Assembly (NCBI GenBank): GCA_946615525.1
Contig: CAMOHW010000008.1
Coordinates: forward strand, 1-14,579
Length of the DNA stretch: 14,579 bases
DNA from: an uncultured Clostridia bacterium
Lineage (GTDB): Bacteria; Bacillota; Clostridia; Oscillospirales; CAG-272
Reading direction: 5' to 3'
Of the stretch, positions 1 through 6,021 are shown piece by piece. The position numbers and the translations under genes were made by a program. Under the pieces are notes generated by a model that was not told the DNA's origin, made no database searches, and saw only the letters and a program-made list of their open reading frames with translations. Position 1 is the first letter of the stretch; the number at the start of each line of letters is the position of its first letter.

Positions 1-461
1 GACTTGGAGCCAAAGAAGTTTACGAGAAAATTATGAAAGACCGCAACCTAGTCAACCAGTTTGCTACTGTTCACAGTCTGGACGCGCTCAAACGCGCAGG
101 ACGGGTAAAGGCATCCGCCGCCTTCTTTGGCAATTTGCTTGGCGTCAAACCCATTTTGATTGCCGACGCCAACGGAGCGCAAACCCCGATCAAAAAGGTC
201 AAAGGTCGCCAGAATTCGCTGACCGAGATCGTCAGCTTGCTGAAAGAAGTTTACAACGATCCCGAGGGAACGGTCTATCTCTTCCACGCCGACTGTGACA
301 AGACCGAAGTGGACGCCGTTTATGATATGGTGAAGAAAGAGATCCCGTGCAAAGAGATCTATGTTGGTTATATTGGCCCCATCATCGGCGCATCCGTTGG
401 TCCGAGCACCATCGGCGTTTGGGGATTCGGCAAAGAAGTTACTTACAAGTTTGAGGGATAA
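1..461 (+). CDS. fakB: DegV family fatty-acid-binding protein, FakB-like (3' part only)
   Basis: The gene enters from the left edge. The reading frame is already open at base 3, so the ATG at 33 is internal. What remains is the C-terminal half of a DegV-fold protein: a helix ending in LKRAGRVKAS, the stretch FGNLLGVKPIL, and near the end YIGPIIGASVGPS. In characterised FakB proteins the family binds one fatty acid and presents its carboxylate to the kinase FakA. The next gene is a fakA homologue only 2 bases downstream (TAA, then CC, then ATG), which supports a fatty-acid kinase role. One oddity is that the usual GAHxGPG element reads GASVGPS, so the His that contacts the fatty-acid head group in S. 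aureus FakB is Ser here. Some clostridial DegV proteins may share this. Family assignment is secure; the ligand is inferred. Confidence 0.9.
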   Translation, partial: LGAKEVYEKIMKDRNLVNQFATVHSLDALKRAGRVKASAAFFGNLLGVKPILIADANGAQTPIKKVKGRQNSLTEIVSLLKEVYNDPEGTVYLFHADCDKTEVDAVYDMVKKEIPCKEIYVGYIGPIIGASVGPSTIGVWGFGKEVTYKFEG

Positions 462-463
462 CC

Positions 464-2116
464 ATGACGGATCAGGTTCTTGACGGGCAAATTTTTGCAA
501 AACTGATTTCCGGCGGTGCGGCAAATCTGCAAGCCAATGCCGAGATCGTCAACGAGTTGAATGTTTTTCCGATCCCGGACGGAGACACCGGCGAAAATAT
601 GAGCATGACGATCGGCGGCGGACTGCGCAACCTGGAAGGAAAGGATACCGGCACCATCGGCAAAGCGGCAAAACTGCTTGCCGAGGGAATGCTGATGAGC
701 GCGCGCGGAAACTCGGGCGTCATTCTTTCCCAGCTGTTTGCAGGCATTGCCGAAAGTCTTGCCGAAAAGGAAACGGCAACTTTGAACGACCTTGCCGATG
801 CGCTCCGCGCAGGTGTCAAAAGCGCCTATGCGGCGGTCATCAATCCCACCGAGGGGACCATTTTAACGGTCGCGCGCGAGGCAGCCGACTATGCCGCCTC
901 CCGCATTGGTGAAAGCTCCACATTTCAATCGTTCAGCAGCGATTATATTGCCGAACTCAAACGATCTCTGGACCGCACCCCCGATCTTTTGCAAACGCTT
1001 AGAGACGCCGGCGTGATCGATAGCGGCGGCGCCGGGCTTTACTATATTGCCGAGGGCGTGATCCGCACGGCAAACGGTGAGGAACCGCAAAAATCTGAAC
1101 TTCCCCAAGCGCCTGCGGCAGAATTGGACCTTTCCAAGTTCGGGTCGGATAGCGTTATGGAATTCGGTTACTGCACCGAGTTTTTGTTGCGTCTGCAAAC
1201 TGCTAAAATTGATCTTTCCGCTTTTTCGGTGGAGCGGCTCATTGCCGAATTGCAGACGCTGGGCGATTCCATTGTCTGCTTCCAAAATGATACCATTGTC
1301 AAGGTGCATATTCACACCATGACGCCCGGTGTTGTGCTGAACCATTGTCAGCAATACGGCGAGTTCTTGACTTTGAAGATCGAAAACATGACCCTGCAAC
1401 ACAGCGAGACCGAGATCCGCAACCGTTTTCCGACCGAAAAAACAGAGGAGCAAAAAGAATTTGCCCTGGTCACGGTCGCCTCCGGTGAGGGGATCAGGAC
1501 AACATTCCGGGAATTGGGCGCCGACTATGTGATTGACGGAGGGCAGGGGAAAAACCCCTCGACCGAGGATTTTATCAATGCGTTTGACGCCGTGAATGCC
1601 CGCGTGATTTTTGTGTTGCCCAACAATGGCAATATCGTTTTGGCGGCAAAACAGGCGGCTTCACTTTACGAAAAATCAAAGGTGTATGTGGTGGAAAGCA
1701 AGAATATCGGTGAAGGGTATGCCGCCCTGACCATGCTTTCCTACGATTCCCGGGATCCCGAAGTCATTGCCGCCGACCTGCGCGAGGCAATGCAGGGAGT
1801 CCTGACCGGTATGGTCACGCACTCCATCCGGAACGCGACCATCAACGGTATTTCCATTACCGAGGGCGAATACATCGGTTTTACCGATAAGACCATGCTC
1901 GCGGCAGGAAAAACCAATACCGAAACGGCGCTCTCTCTTTTGGAAAAATTGAACGCCGCCGAACACGAGTTTTTGATCGCCATTTACGGGGCAGAGGTTA
2001 CGGAAGAGCAAAAACAAATCTTCCGCACCGCCTTTGCCGCTCGCTATGCTTCCGCCGAACTTTACGAGATTGAGGGCGGACAGGAGATTTACGATTTTAT
2101 TTTGATTTTGCAATAA
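464..2116 (+). CDS. fakA: DAK2-domain fatty-acid kinase subunit, FakA/YloV-like
   Basis: This 550-residue protein matches the length of S. aureus FakA (about 548). The N-terminal DhaL-like kinase domain (about 1-200) carries the nucleotide-Mg loop D39-G-D-T-G43, the SARGNSGV segment and DSGGAGLYYI. The middle domain has C237 and the H282-I-H284 pair, the positions at which FakA proteins carry a metal-binding Cys/His set. The C-terminal domain (about 330-550) is the DegV-like FakB-docking region. The protein would phosphorylate a FakB-bound fatty acid with ATP to give acyl-phosphate in the cytoplasm. It starts at ATG 464, 2 bases after the DegV stop, with GAGG just upstream inside the previous gene, so translation is probably coupled. 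The plsY-like gene follows 20 bases downstream. Family assignment is very secure; the substrate is inferred. Confidence 0.93.
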   Translation: MTDQVLDGQIFAKLISGGAANLQANAEIVNELNVFPIPDGDTGENMSMTIGGGLRNLEGKDTGTIGKAAKLLAEGMLMSARGNSGVILSQLFAGIAESLAEKETATLNDLADALRAGVKSAYAAVINPTEGTILTVAREAADYAASRIGESSTFQSFSSDYIAELKRSLDRTPDLLQTLRDAGVIDSGGAGLYYIAEGVIRTANGEEPQKSELPQAPAAELDLSKFGSDSVMEFGYCTEFLLRLQTAKIDLSAFSVERLIAELQTLGDSIVCFQNDTIVKVHIHTMTPGVVLNHCQQYGEFLTLKIENMTLQHSETEIRNRFPTEKTEEQKEFALVTVASGEGIRTTFRELGADYVIDGGQGKNPSTEDFINAFDAVNARVIFVLPNNGNIVLAAKQAASLYEKSKVYVVESKNIGEGYAALTMLSYDSRDPEVIAADLREAMQGVLTGMVTHSIRNATINGISITEGEYIGFTDKTMLAAGKTNTETALSLLEKLNAAEHEFLIAIYGAEVTEEQKQIFRTAFAARYASAELYEIEGGQEIYDFILILQ

Positions 2117-2136
2117 ATACATAAGGAGAACCACAC

Positions 2137-2814
2137 ATGAAAATTGCAATTTGGTTTATTGCCGCCGTTGCCTCCTATTTGGTCGCCGGTGTAAACCCTT
2201 CCATTCTGCTTTCCAAATTGATTTACAAGCAGGATATCCGCACCGTTGGCAGTAAAAATCCCGGTTTTACCAATTTTAAGCGCGTCTATGGTTGGAAATT
2301 CGCCTGGCTGGTGCTTTTGATCGACGTTTCCAAGGCGGTTTTGCCCTGCCTGGTCTTCGGGTTGGCCTTCCGTGCCATCGGCGTGTTGGATCCGGCAGAG
2401 TATGAGGTCGGATCCATGTTCACCGGAAGCAATTTTCATCTTGGCGCCGCATTTGCCGGCATTTTTGCCATGCTGGGGCATGCTTATCCCGTTTGGTATC
2501 GTTTCCGCGGGGGCAAGGCGTTTTTGGTGGCGGCTACTGCGGTCTGGTTCATTGACTGGCGTGTCGGTCTGATATGCGCCGCCATCTTCTTAGTGTTGCT
2601 CTTCACCGTGCAAATTATGTCCATTTCCTCTATGTCGGCGGGCATTGCCTGCCCCATTGCCGTAGCGCTTGTCCCAGGCGCCTGCGCGCACCCTGTGGTG
2701 CTGATTTGTTGCATTTTGGCGGCGATTCTGCTCGTCTGGCGACACAAGCCAAACATCATTCGCCTGGTGCAGGGCAAGGAAAACAAGTTCAAATTGTTTG
2801 GAAAAACTAAATAA
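2137..2814 (+). CDS. plsY: Glycerol-3-phosphate acyltransferase, PlsY-like membrane protein
   Basis: This 225-residue polytopic membrane protein has about seven hydrophobic segments. PlsY transfers the acyl group of acyl-phosphate to glycerol-3-phosphate at the inner membrane face, giving lysophosphatidic acid. Motif 1 is visible at D33-I-R35 and GSKNPGFTN (38-46), motif 2 at GHAYP (114-118) followed by F-R-GGKA (123-128), motif 3 as SISSMSAGIACP, and the C-terminal tail as RHKPNIIRLVQGKE. The start is ATG 2137 behind AAGGAGA. It directly follows fakA, so enzyme and acyl-phosphate supplier are one transcription unit. The protein is divergent: the usual GSGN is GSKN and the usual GGKG is GGKA, and it is slightly longer than the roughly 200-residue norm. 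A PlsY paralogue specialised for scavenged fatty acids is possible but inferred. Confidence 0.88.
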   Translation: MKIAIWFIAAVASYLVAGVNPSILLSKLIYKQDIRTVGSKNPGFTNFKRVYGWKFAWLVLLIDVSKAVLPCLVFGLAFRAIGVLDPAEYEVGSMFTGSNFHLGAAFAGIFAMLGHAYPVWYRFRGGKAFLVAATAVWFIDWRVGLICAAIFLVLLFTVQIMSISSMSAGIACPIAVALVPGACAHPVVLICCILAAILLVWRHKPNIIRLVQGKENKFKLFGKTK

Positions 2815-2823
2815 CAAAACAAC

Positions 2824-2855
2824 AAAAAACGCCGTTTTCAAAACGGCGTTTTTTT
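2824..2855. terminator. Bidirectional rho-independent terminator
   Basis: An 8-bp GC-containing stem (CGCCGTTT at 2830-2837 with AAACGGCG at 2841-2848) closes on a TCA loop. It is flanked by six A on the left and seven T on the right, so it gives a U-tract on either strand. It lies 10 bases after the plsY stop and at the very end of the convergent YgjP-like gene, whose TGA stop is the loop itself. Confidence 0.93.
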
Positions 2856-3599
2856 GATTTGGAACAGTCCGCAGGGAACCTTTCGGAGCAGGGCTTTCCG
2901 TTCTTTCCAGTCGGGCAAAAATCGCGCTACCAGTGCGTAGAACTTTGCCGAGTGGTTGGCGTAGATCAGATGTGCAAACTCGTGATAGACCACATATTCG
3001 ATTGCTTCTTTCGGTGCCCCGACCAGGGAAAGGTTGAAGGTCAAAATTGCCTTTTTGGTGTTGCAACTTCCCCAACGGGCGTGCATATTGCGGATTTTTA
3101 CCATCGGAACCGGAACCGAAAACTGCCCGAAATCGGCGCTTGCCCGCCTGCAAAACAAATCCAGCTGTTCTTTCAGCGCGGCTTTCGACCAAAGTTCTGC
3201 CGCGCGTCTTCTTTGCGTTTCGCTTTCGGGGTCGGGAACGGTCAGCATAAGATGCCCGTCCTGCAAAACGCCTTTCACTCGTGCTCCTCTACAAATCAAA
3301 AGGGGTATTGATTCGCCAAAGACCGGGAGCAATTCCCCAGATTGAAAATGAAACTCCGTCGGCAATTCTGCGCGGCGCGCTTCAAAACGCTTCTGTGCGG
3401 AAACAATAAAATCAACATGTTCCAGCAAAAACTGCTCCACCGCTTTTTTGGACATTGCAAAGGGCGAAGAAAGGTAAATGCTTCCATCTGACCGCACTCG
3501 CAAATTGATGTTTTTGATCGGCTTGCGCGCCCAGGTGTATTCGATCTTTTTTCCATTCCGATCAATGCTTTCGCGCATGACAGGTGGCGCTTTTTTCAT
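2838..3599 (-). CDS. YgjP-like (DUF45/M48-type) zinc metalloprotein
   Basis: This 253-residue soluble protein has no signal peptide. The zinc site is clear: H206-E-F-A-H210 and the third ligand H216 in the segment NHSAKF. It is preceded by R-W-G-S-C (about residues 170-175) and an FNLSL strand, all typical of the YgjP-like family. E. coli YgjP is, as I recall, annotated as a UTP pyrophosphatase, while the fold is that of a metallopeptidase, so the true substrate is open. The start at 3599 is supported by GGAGG at 3607-3611 with 7-base spacing and by a 4-base ATGA overlap with the upstream DUF523 gene. The last five residues, KKTPF, and the stop are encoded by the terminator hairpin. Confidence 0.9.
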   Translation of the reverse strand: MKKAPPVMRESIDRNGKKIEYTWARKPIKNINLRVRSDGSIYLSSPFAMSKKAVEQFLLEHVDFIVSAQKRFEARRAELPTEFHFQSGELLPVFGESIPLLICRGARVKGVLQDGHLMLTVPDPESETQRRRAAELWSKAALKEQLDLFCRRASADFGQFSVPVPMVKIRNMHARWGSCNTKKAILTFNLSLVGAPKEAIEYVVYHEFAHLIYANHSAKFYALVARFLPDWKERKALLRKVPCGLFQIKKTPF

Positions 3600-4054
3600 A
3601 CTTTTTCCTCCAAAAACGCGACCAGTTCGTTGATTTGCCCTTCATGGAATACAGCGATCCCGTTTGCAAGCAATCGCTCGGCGGCAATGCCGTTCCCCGG
3701 TACCATCCCACCGTCAAAAAGACCGTTGTGTACCTTTCCGGCACCGCAGGAAGGACTGCGCTCTTTGAGCAGGGCGGCGCGGCAAGCGTATCGCTTTGCC
3801 AAGCGGAGCGTAACTTTGGCACCTTTGCGGTAGGCGGCGGTCCCGTCAGTTCCGGTCTGACTGATCACACGTCCATCCCGAAGTTCCATCGGCTCGCGCG
3901 GCACGGGCAGCCCGCCCATGACCTCCGGGCAAACCGGGATCAGCCGGAAACGCTTTGCCAATTGCCAAACGGCATTGTTTTCGGTGCTTTTTCCGTCATA
4001 GCGGCAGGGAACGCCCAAAAGGCAGGCGCTCACCAAAATGGCTTCTTTTTGCAT
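3596..4054 (-). CDS. DUF523 family protein, TudS-like Fe-S desulfidase candidate
   Basis: This 152-residue protein has the complete DUF523 pattern: VSACLLGVPCRYDG at the N-terminus (C11, C17), PVCPEVMGGLP (C42) and ERSPSCG (C103). In the characterised member TudS, three cysteines hold a [4Fe-4S] cluster that removes sulfur from 2-thiouracil; C11, C42 and C103 are the likely equivalents here. Many DUF523 proteins have no tested function, so desulfidase activity is only a candidate. It starts at ATG 4054 on the minus strand behind AAGGAG. It is the first gene of a two-gene operon with the YgjP-like gene (ATGA overlap at 3596-3599) and is driven by the promoter at 4087-4115. Confidence 0.9.
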   Translation of the reverse strand: MQKEAILVSACLLGVPCRYDGKSTENNAVWQLAKRFRLIPVCPEVMGGLPVPREPMELRDGRVISQTGTDGTAAYRKGAKVTLRLAKRYACRAALLKERSPSCGAGKVHNGLFDGGMVPGNGIAAERLLANGIAVFHEGQINELVAFLEEKV

Positions 4055-4086
4055 GGGATTCTCCTTCTTGTATGCAATCTGCTTTT

Positions 4087-4115
4087 ATTTTACCATGCCA
4101 AAAAGATTTTTGCAA
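4087..4115 (-). promoter_or_regulatory. Sigma-A-type promoter for the DUF523/YgjP operon
   Basis: Read on the minus strand: -35 TTGCAA (4115-4110), a 17-base spacer, and -10 TAAAAT (4092-4087), about 33 bases before the start codon. The spacing is ideal and each box has 4 or 5 of 6 consensus bases. It points away from the promoter at 4146-4174, so the two are divergent. Confidence 0.75.
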
Positions 4116-4145
4116 CCGGAATGTTCAAAATTGCAAGGGAAAAGA

Positions 4146-4174
4146 TTGACAGAATGAAAAATATAGGTTATAAT
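4146..4174 (+). promoter_or_regulatory. Perfect-consensus sigma-A promoter
   Basis: TTGACA at 4146-4151, a 17-base spacer, and TATAAT at 4169-4174 match the full housekeeping consensus. Transcription should begin near 4181 and run into the DUF1858 gene, leaving a leader of about 55 bases. Confidence 0.92.
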
Positions 4175-4223
4175 ATAAGGTTAGAAGAGTATCTTCATTT
4201 TGATTTGGACAGGCAGTGTCCGG

Positions 4224-4230
4224 AAAGGAG
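4224..4230 (+). promoter_or_regulatory. Ribosome binding site fixing the DUF1858 start
   Basis: AAAGGAG with a 6-base spacer selects ATG 4237. The in-frame GTG at 4216 lies upstream of this site and is rejected as the start. Confidence 0.85.
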
Positions 4231-4236
4231 TTTTTT

Positions 4237-4443
4237 ATGGAAATTACCAAACAATCCATCATTGGAGATGTGCTTGATTACGAGCCGGAAACCGCGCAAT
4301 TCTTTTTTGCCATTGGCATGCATTGCCTGGGTTGCCCTTCGGCGCGCGGTGAATCCATCGAGGACGCTTGCGCCGTTCACGGAACCGACGCGGACGCTTT
4401 GGTCGAGCAGATCAACGATTATCTTGCAGCAAAATCCAAGTGA
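4237..4443 (+). CDS. DUF1858 small redox-disulfide protein
   Basis: This protein of 68 residues is the full length of a stand-alone DUF1858 domain (the type called hybrid-cluster-protein-associated redox disulfide domain). The signature is GMHC30-LG-C33 followed by ESIEDACAVHG. The CxxC pair is expected to form a redox disulfide or bind a metal; the physiological partner is not known to me and no hybrid cluster protein gene is in the window. The gene stands alone, with a perfect-consensus promoter upstream and a terminator 50 bases after the stop, which suggests strong constitutive expression. The start is ATG 4237 behind AAAGGAG. Confidence 0.9.
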   Translation: MEITKQSIIGDVLDYEPETAQFFFAIGMHCLGCPSARGESIEDACAVHGTDADALVEQINDYLAAKSK

Positions 4444-4458
4444 TTTTGCACCGAAAAA

Positions 4459-4477
4459 GGGCGGGCAACACCCGCCC
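4459..4477 (+). repeat. GC-rich inverted repeat (hairpin) after the DUF1858 gene
   Basis: GGGCGGG (4459-4465) and CCCGCCC (4471-4477) form a perfect 7-bp stem with a CAACA loop. No T-tract follows, so by itself it is not a standard terminator. It may protect the 3' end of the short mRNA or cause pausing before the terminator at 4493. Confidence 0.75.
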
Positions 4478-4492
4478 CTCTCTCGCGTATTT

Positions 4493-4516
4493 CGGAAACC
4501 CCGGTTTCCGTTTTTT
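4493..4516 (+). terminator. Rho-independent terminator after the DUF1858 gene
   Basis: CGGAAAC (4493-4499) pairs with GTTTCCG (4504-4510) around a CCCG loop and is followed directly by six T. It ends only 20 bases before the trmK start codon. Confidence 0.85.
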
Positions 4517-4526
4517 GATATGAATT

Positions 4527-4531
4527 GGAGG
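4527..4531 (+). promoter_or_regulatory. Ribosome binding site fixing the trmK start
   Basis: GGAGG with a 5-base spacer points to ATG 4537. The in-frame TTG at 4525 overlaps this site and cannot be the start. Confidence 0.85.
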
Positions 4532-4536
4532 CGTAT

Positions 4537-5241
4537 ATGTCCAATCCGAAAAATCCCGACGCGCGGCTTTTGAGCGCTGTTCCATATCTTTTGCCTCATG
4601 CCGCGGTCGCCGACATTGGAACCGACCACGGCTATCTGCCCATCTATCTTGTGGGGCAGGGGCTTGCCGACCGCGCCATTGCCTGCGACATTCGCCCGGG
4701 GCCGCTTTCTTCGGCAAAGGAGAACATCCGCCTTGCCGGCATGGCGGAGCGCATCCAAACGCTTTTGACCGACGGGCTTCACGGAGTGGAGCAGTTTGCG
4801 CCCGACCACATTTTGATCTTCGGTATGGGCGGGGAACTGATCGCAAAGATCCTCTCCGAGGCGGCATGGGTCCAATCCCCCTCCGTCCGGCTGATCTTAC
4901 AGCCCATGTCCCGCGCCGAGGTTTTGCGGCGCTATCTTTCGGAGTCCGGCTTTGCCATTCTCGGTGAGTCGCTTTCGCGCGCCGACGGACGCATTTACCA
5001 AACGATTTGCGCCATGTGGCAGGGAAGCCCTGCCATAATGGAGTCGATCGACTGCCATGTAGGCAAGCAAGAGCTGCAAACCGACCGTTCTCTTTACAAA
5101 CTGCTGATCGAACAAAAAATCAAAACGCTGCAAAAAATCATCCGCGGAAAAGAACGCGCGGCAAACGAGGATGTTACCGCCGACCGCGCGCTTTTGAACG
5201 CCCTTACAGAGCGACTTTGCAAATTGGGAGGTGCCAAATGA
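4537..5241 (+). CDS. trmK: tRNA (adenine(22)-N1)-methyltransferase TrmK
   Basis: This 234-residue cytoplasmic enzyme methylates N1 of A22 in tRNA using S-adenosylmethionine. The SAM-binding loop is D26-I-G-T-D-H-G-Y-L-P35. Further family marks are CDIRPGPL after strand 2, the FGMGGELI strand, LILQPM and the following segment starting SRAEVLRRYL. The C-terminal 60 residues form the predicted coiled-coil helices typical of TrmK. The length matches the family. The gene overlaps the nif3-like gene by ATGA at 5238-5241; the trmK-nif3 pair is a common arrangement in Bacillota. No clear promoter is visible in the gap before it. Confidence 0.95.
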   Translation: MSNPKNPDARLLSAVPYLLPHAAVADIGTDHGYLPIYLVGQGLADRAIACDIRPGPLSSAKENIRLAGMAERIQTLLTDGLHGVEQFAPDHILIFGMGGELIAKILSEAAWVQSPSVRLILQPMSRAEVLRRYLSESGFAILGESLSRADGRIYQTICAMWQGSPAIMESIDCHVGKQELQTDRSLYKLLIEQKIKTLQKIIRGKERAANEDVTADRALLNALTERLCKLGGAK

Positions 5242-5999
5242 CCGTTTCGGAACTCTACGCCTATTTGAATGAAAAAATCCCGTCCTCTCTCTCCTGCGAG
5301 TGGGATAACGATGGGCTGATGTGCTGCCCGGAGCCAAACCGCCCGGTCAAGCGTGTGCTATTCTGTCTGGACGCAACGGCGGAAATGGTCAAAAAAGCGA
5401 TCGACGAGGGCTTTGATGTCATCTTGACGCACCATCCGCTGGTCTTCCAAAAGCTTCCGGCGCTGGAACCTTCCAACCATGTGGTGCAAAAACTGATCGA
5501 CCTTTGCCGCGCCGGTGTTGCCGTCATGAGTTTTCATACCCGTCTGGACGCGCTGAACGGTGGCGTCAACGATACGCTTGCTTCGCTTTTGGGCTTGCAA
5601 AATGCGATCCCGTTCGGTGAGGAGGGGATCGGACGCATCGGCTCTCTGAAACATCCGCTTTCCCTCAATGCATTTGCCGCGCTTGTCAAACAAACGCTCG
5701 GTTGCCCCGCGGTGGTTTGCGCCGGCGGCGAAAAAATGGTGGAGCGCGTTGCCGTTTTGGGCGGCAACGGGTCGGATGATGTTCCGCTTGCCGCGGAGGG
5801 GGGAGCTGATACTTACCTTTCGGGAGAGATCGCCTTCCACCATCTTTCGGATGCACCCGAGTGCGGCATGAATTTGGTGGTTGCAGGGCATTACTACACC
5901 GAGGCGCCTGTCTTGCGCGTCCTTTCGGAGTTTGTCCGCGCGGCAGACAAAACCATTGAGCCAATATTCGCCGTCAGCAATACCACCGTTACTTACTAA
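5238..5999 (+). CDS. Nif3-like dinuclear metal centre protein (YqfO/YbgI type)
   Basis: This 253-residue protein is the short form, without the PII/CutA-like insert. All five expected metal ligands are present: H65-H66 in THHPLVF, D104 in FHTRLDALNGG, and H218 and E222 in GHYYTE. Their spacing matches E. coli YbgI. Family members are sometimes labelled GTP cyclohydrolase 1 type 2, but the true reaction is unsettled. The N-terminus carries WDNDGL, also a family mark. The start is ATG 5238 with GGGAGG inside the end of trmK, so the two are translationally coupled. The frame extends upstream to 5007, but that part is the out-of-frame shadow of trmK. Confidence 0.93.
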   Translation: MTVSELYAYLNEKIPSSLSCEWDNDGLMCCPEPNRPVKRVLFCLDATAEMVKKAIDEGFDVILTHHPLVFQKLPALEPSNHVVQKLIDLCRAGVAVMSFHTRLDALNGGVNDTLASLLGLQNAIPFGEEGIGRIGSLKHPLSLNAFAALVKQTLGCPAVVCAGGEKMVERVAVLGGNGSDDVPLAAEGGADTYLSGEIAFHHLSDAPECGMNLVVAGHYYTEAPVLRVLSEFVRAADKTIEPIFAVSNTTVTY

Positions 6000-6021
6000 A
6001 AAAAGAAAGGATGTCCTTTTT

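Noticed and set aside
3584..4573. 329-codon plus-strand open frame
   Set aside because: It runs antisense to DUF523, through both promoters and across the DUF1858 gene, with no domain of its own.
5007..5237. N-terminal extension of the Nif3-like protein
   Set aside because: The segment is trmK read in another frame; the ATGA overlap and GGGAGG fix the start at 5238.
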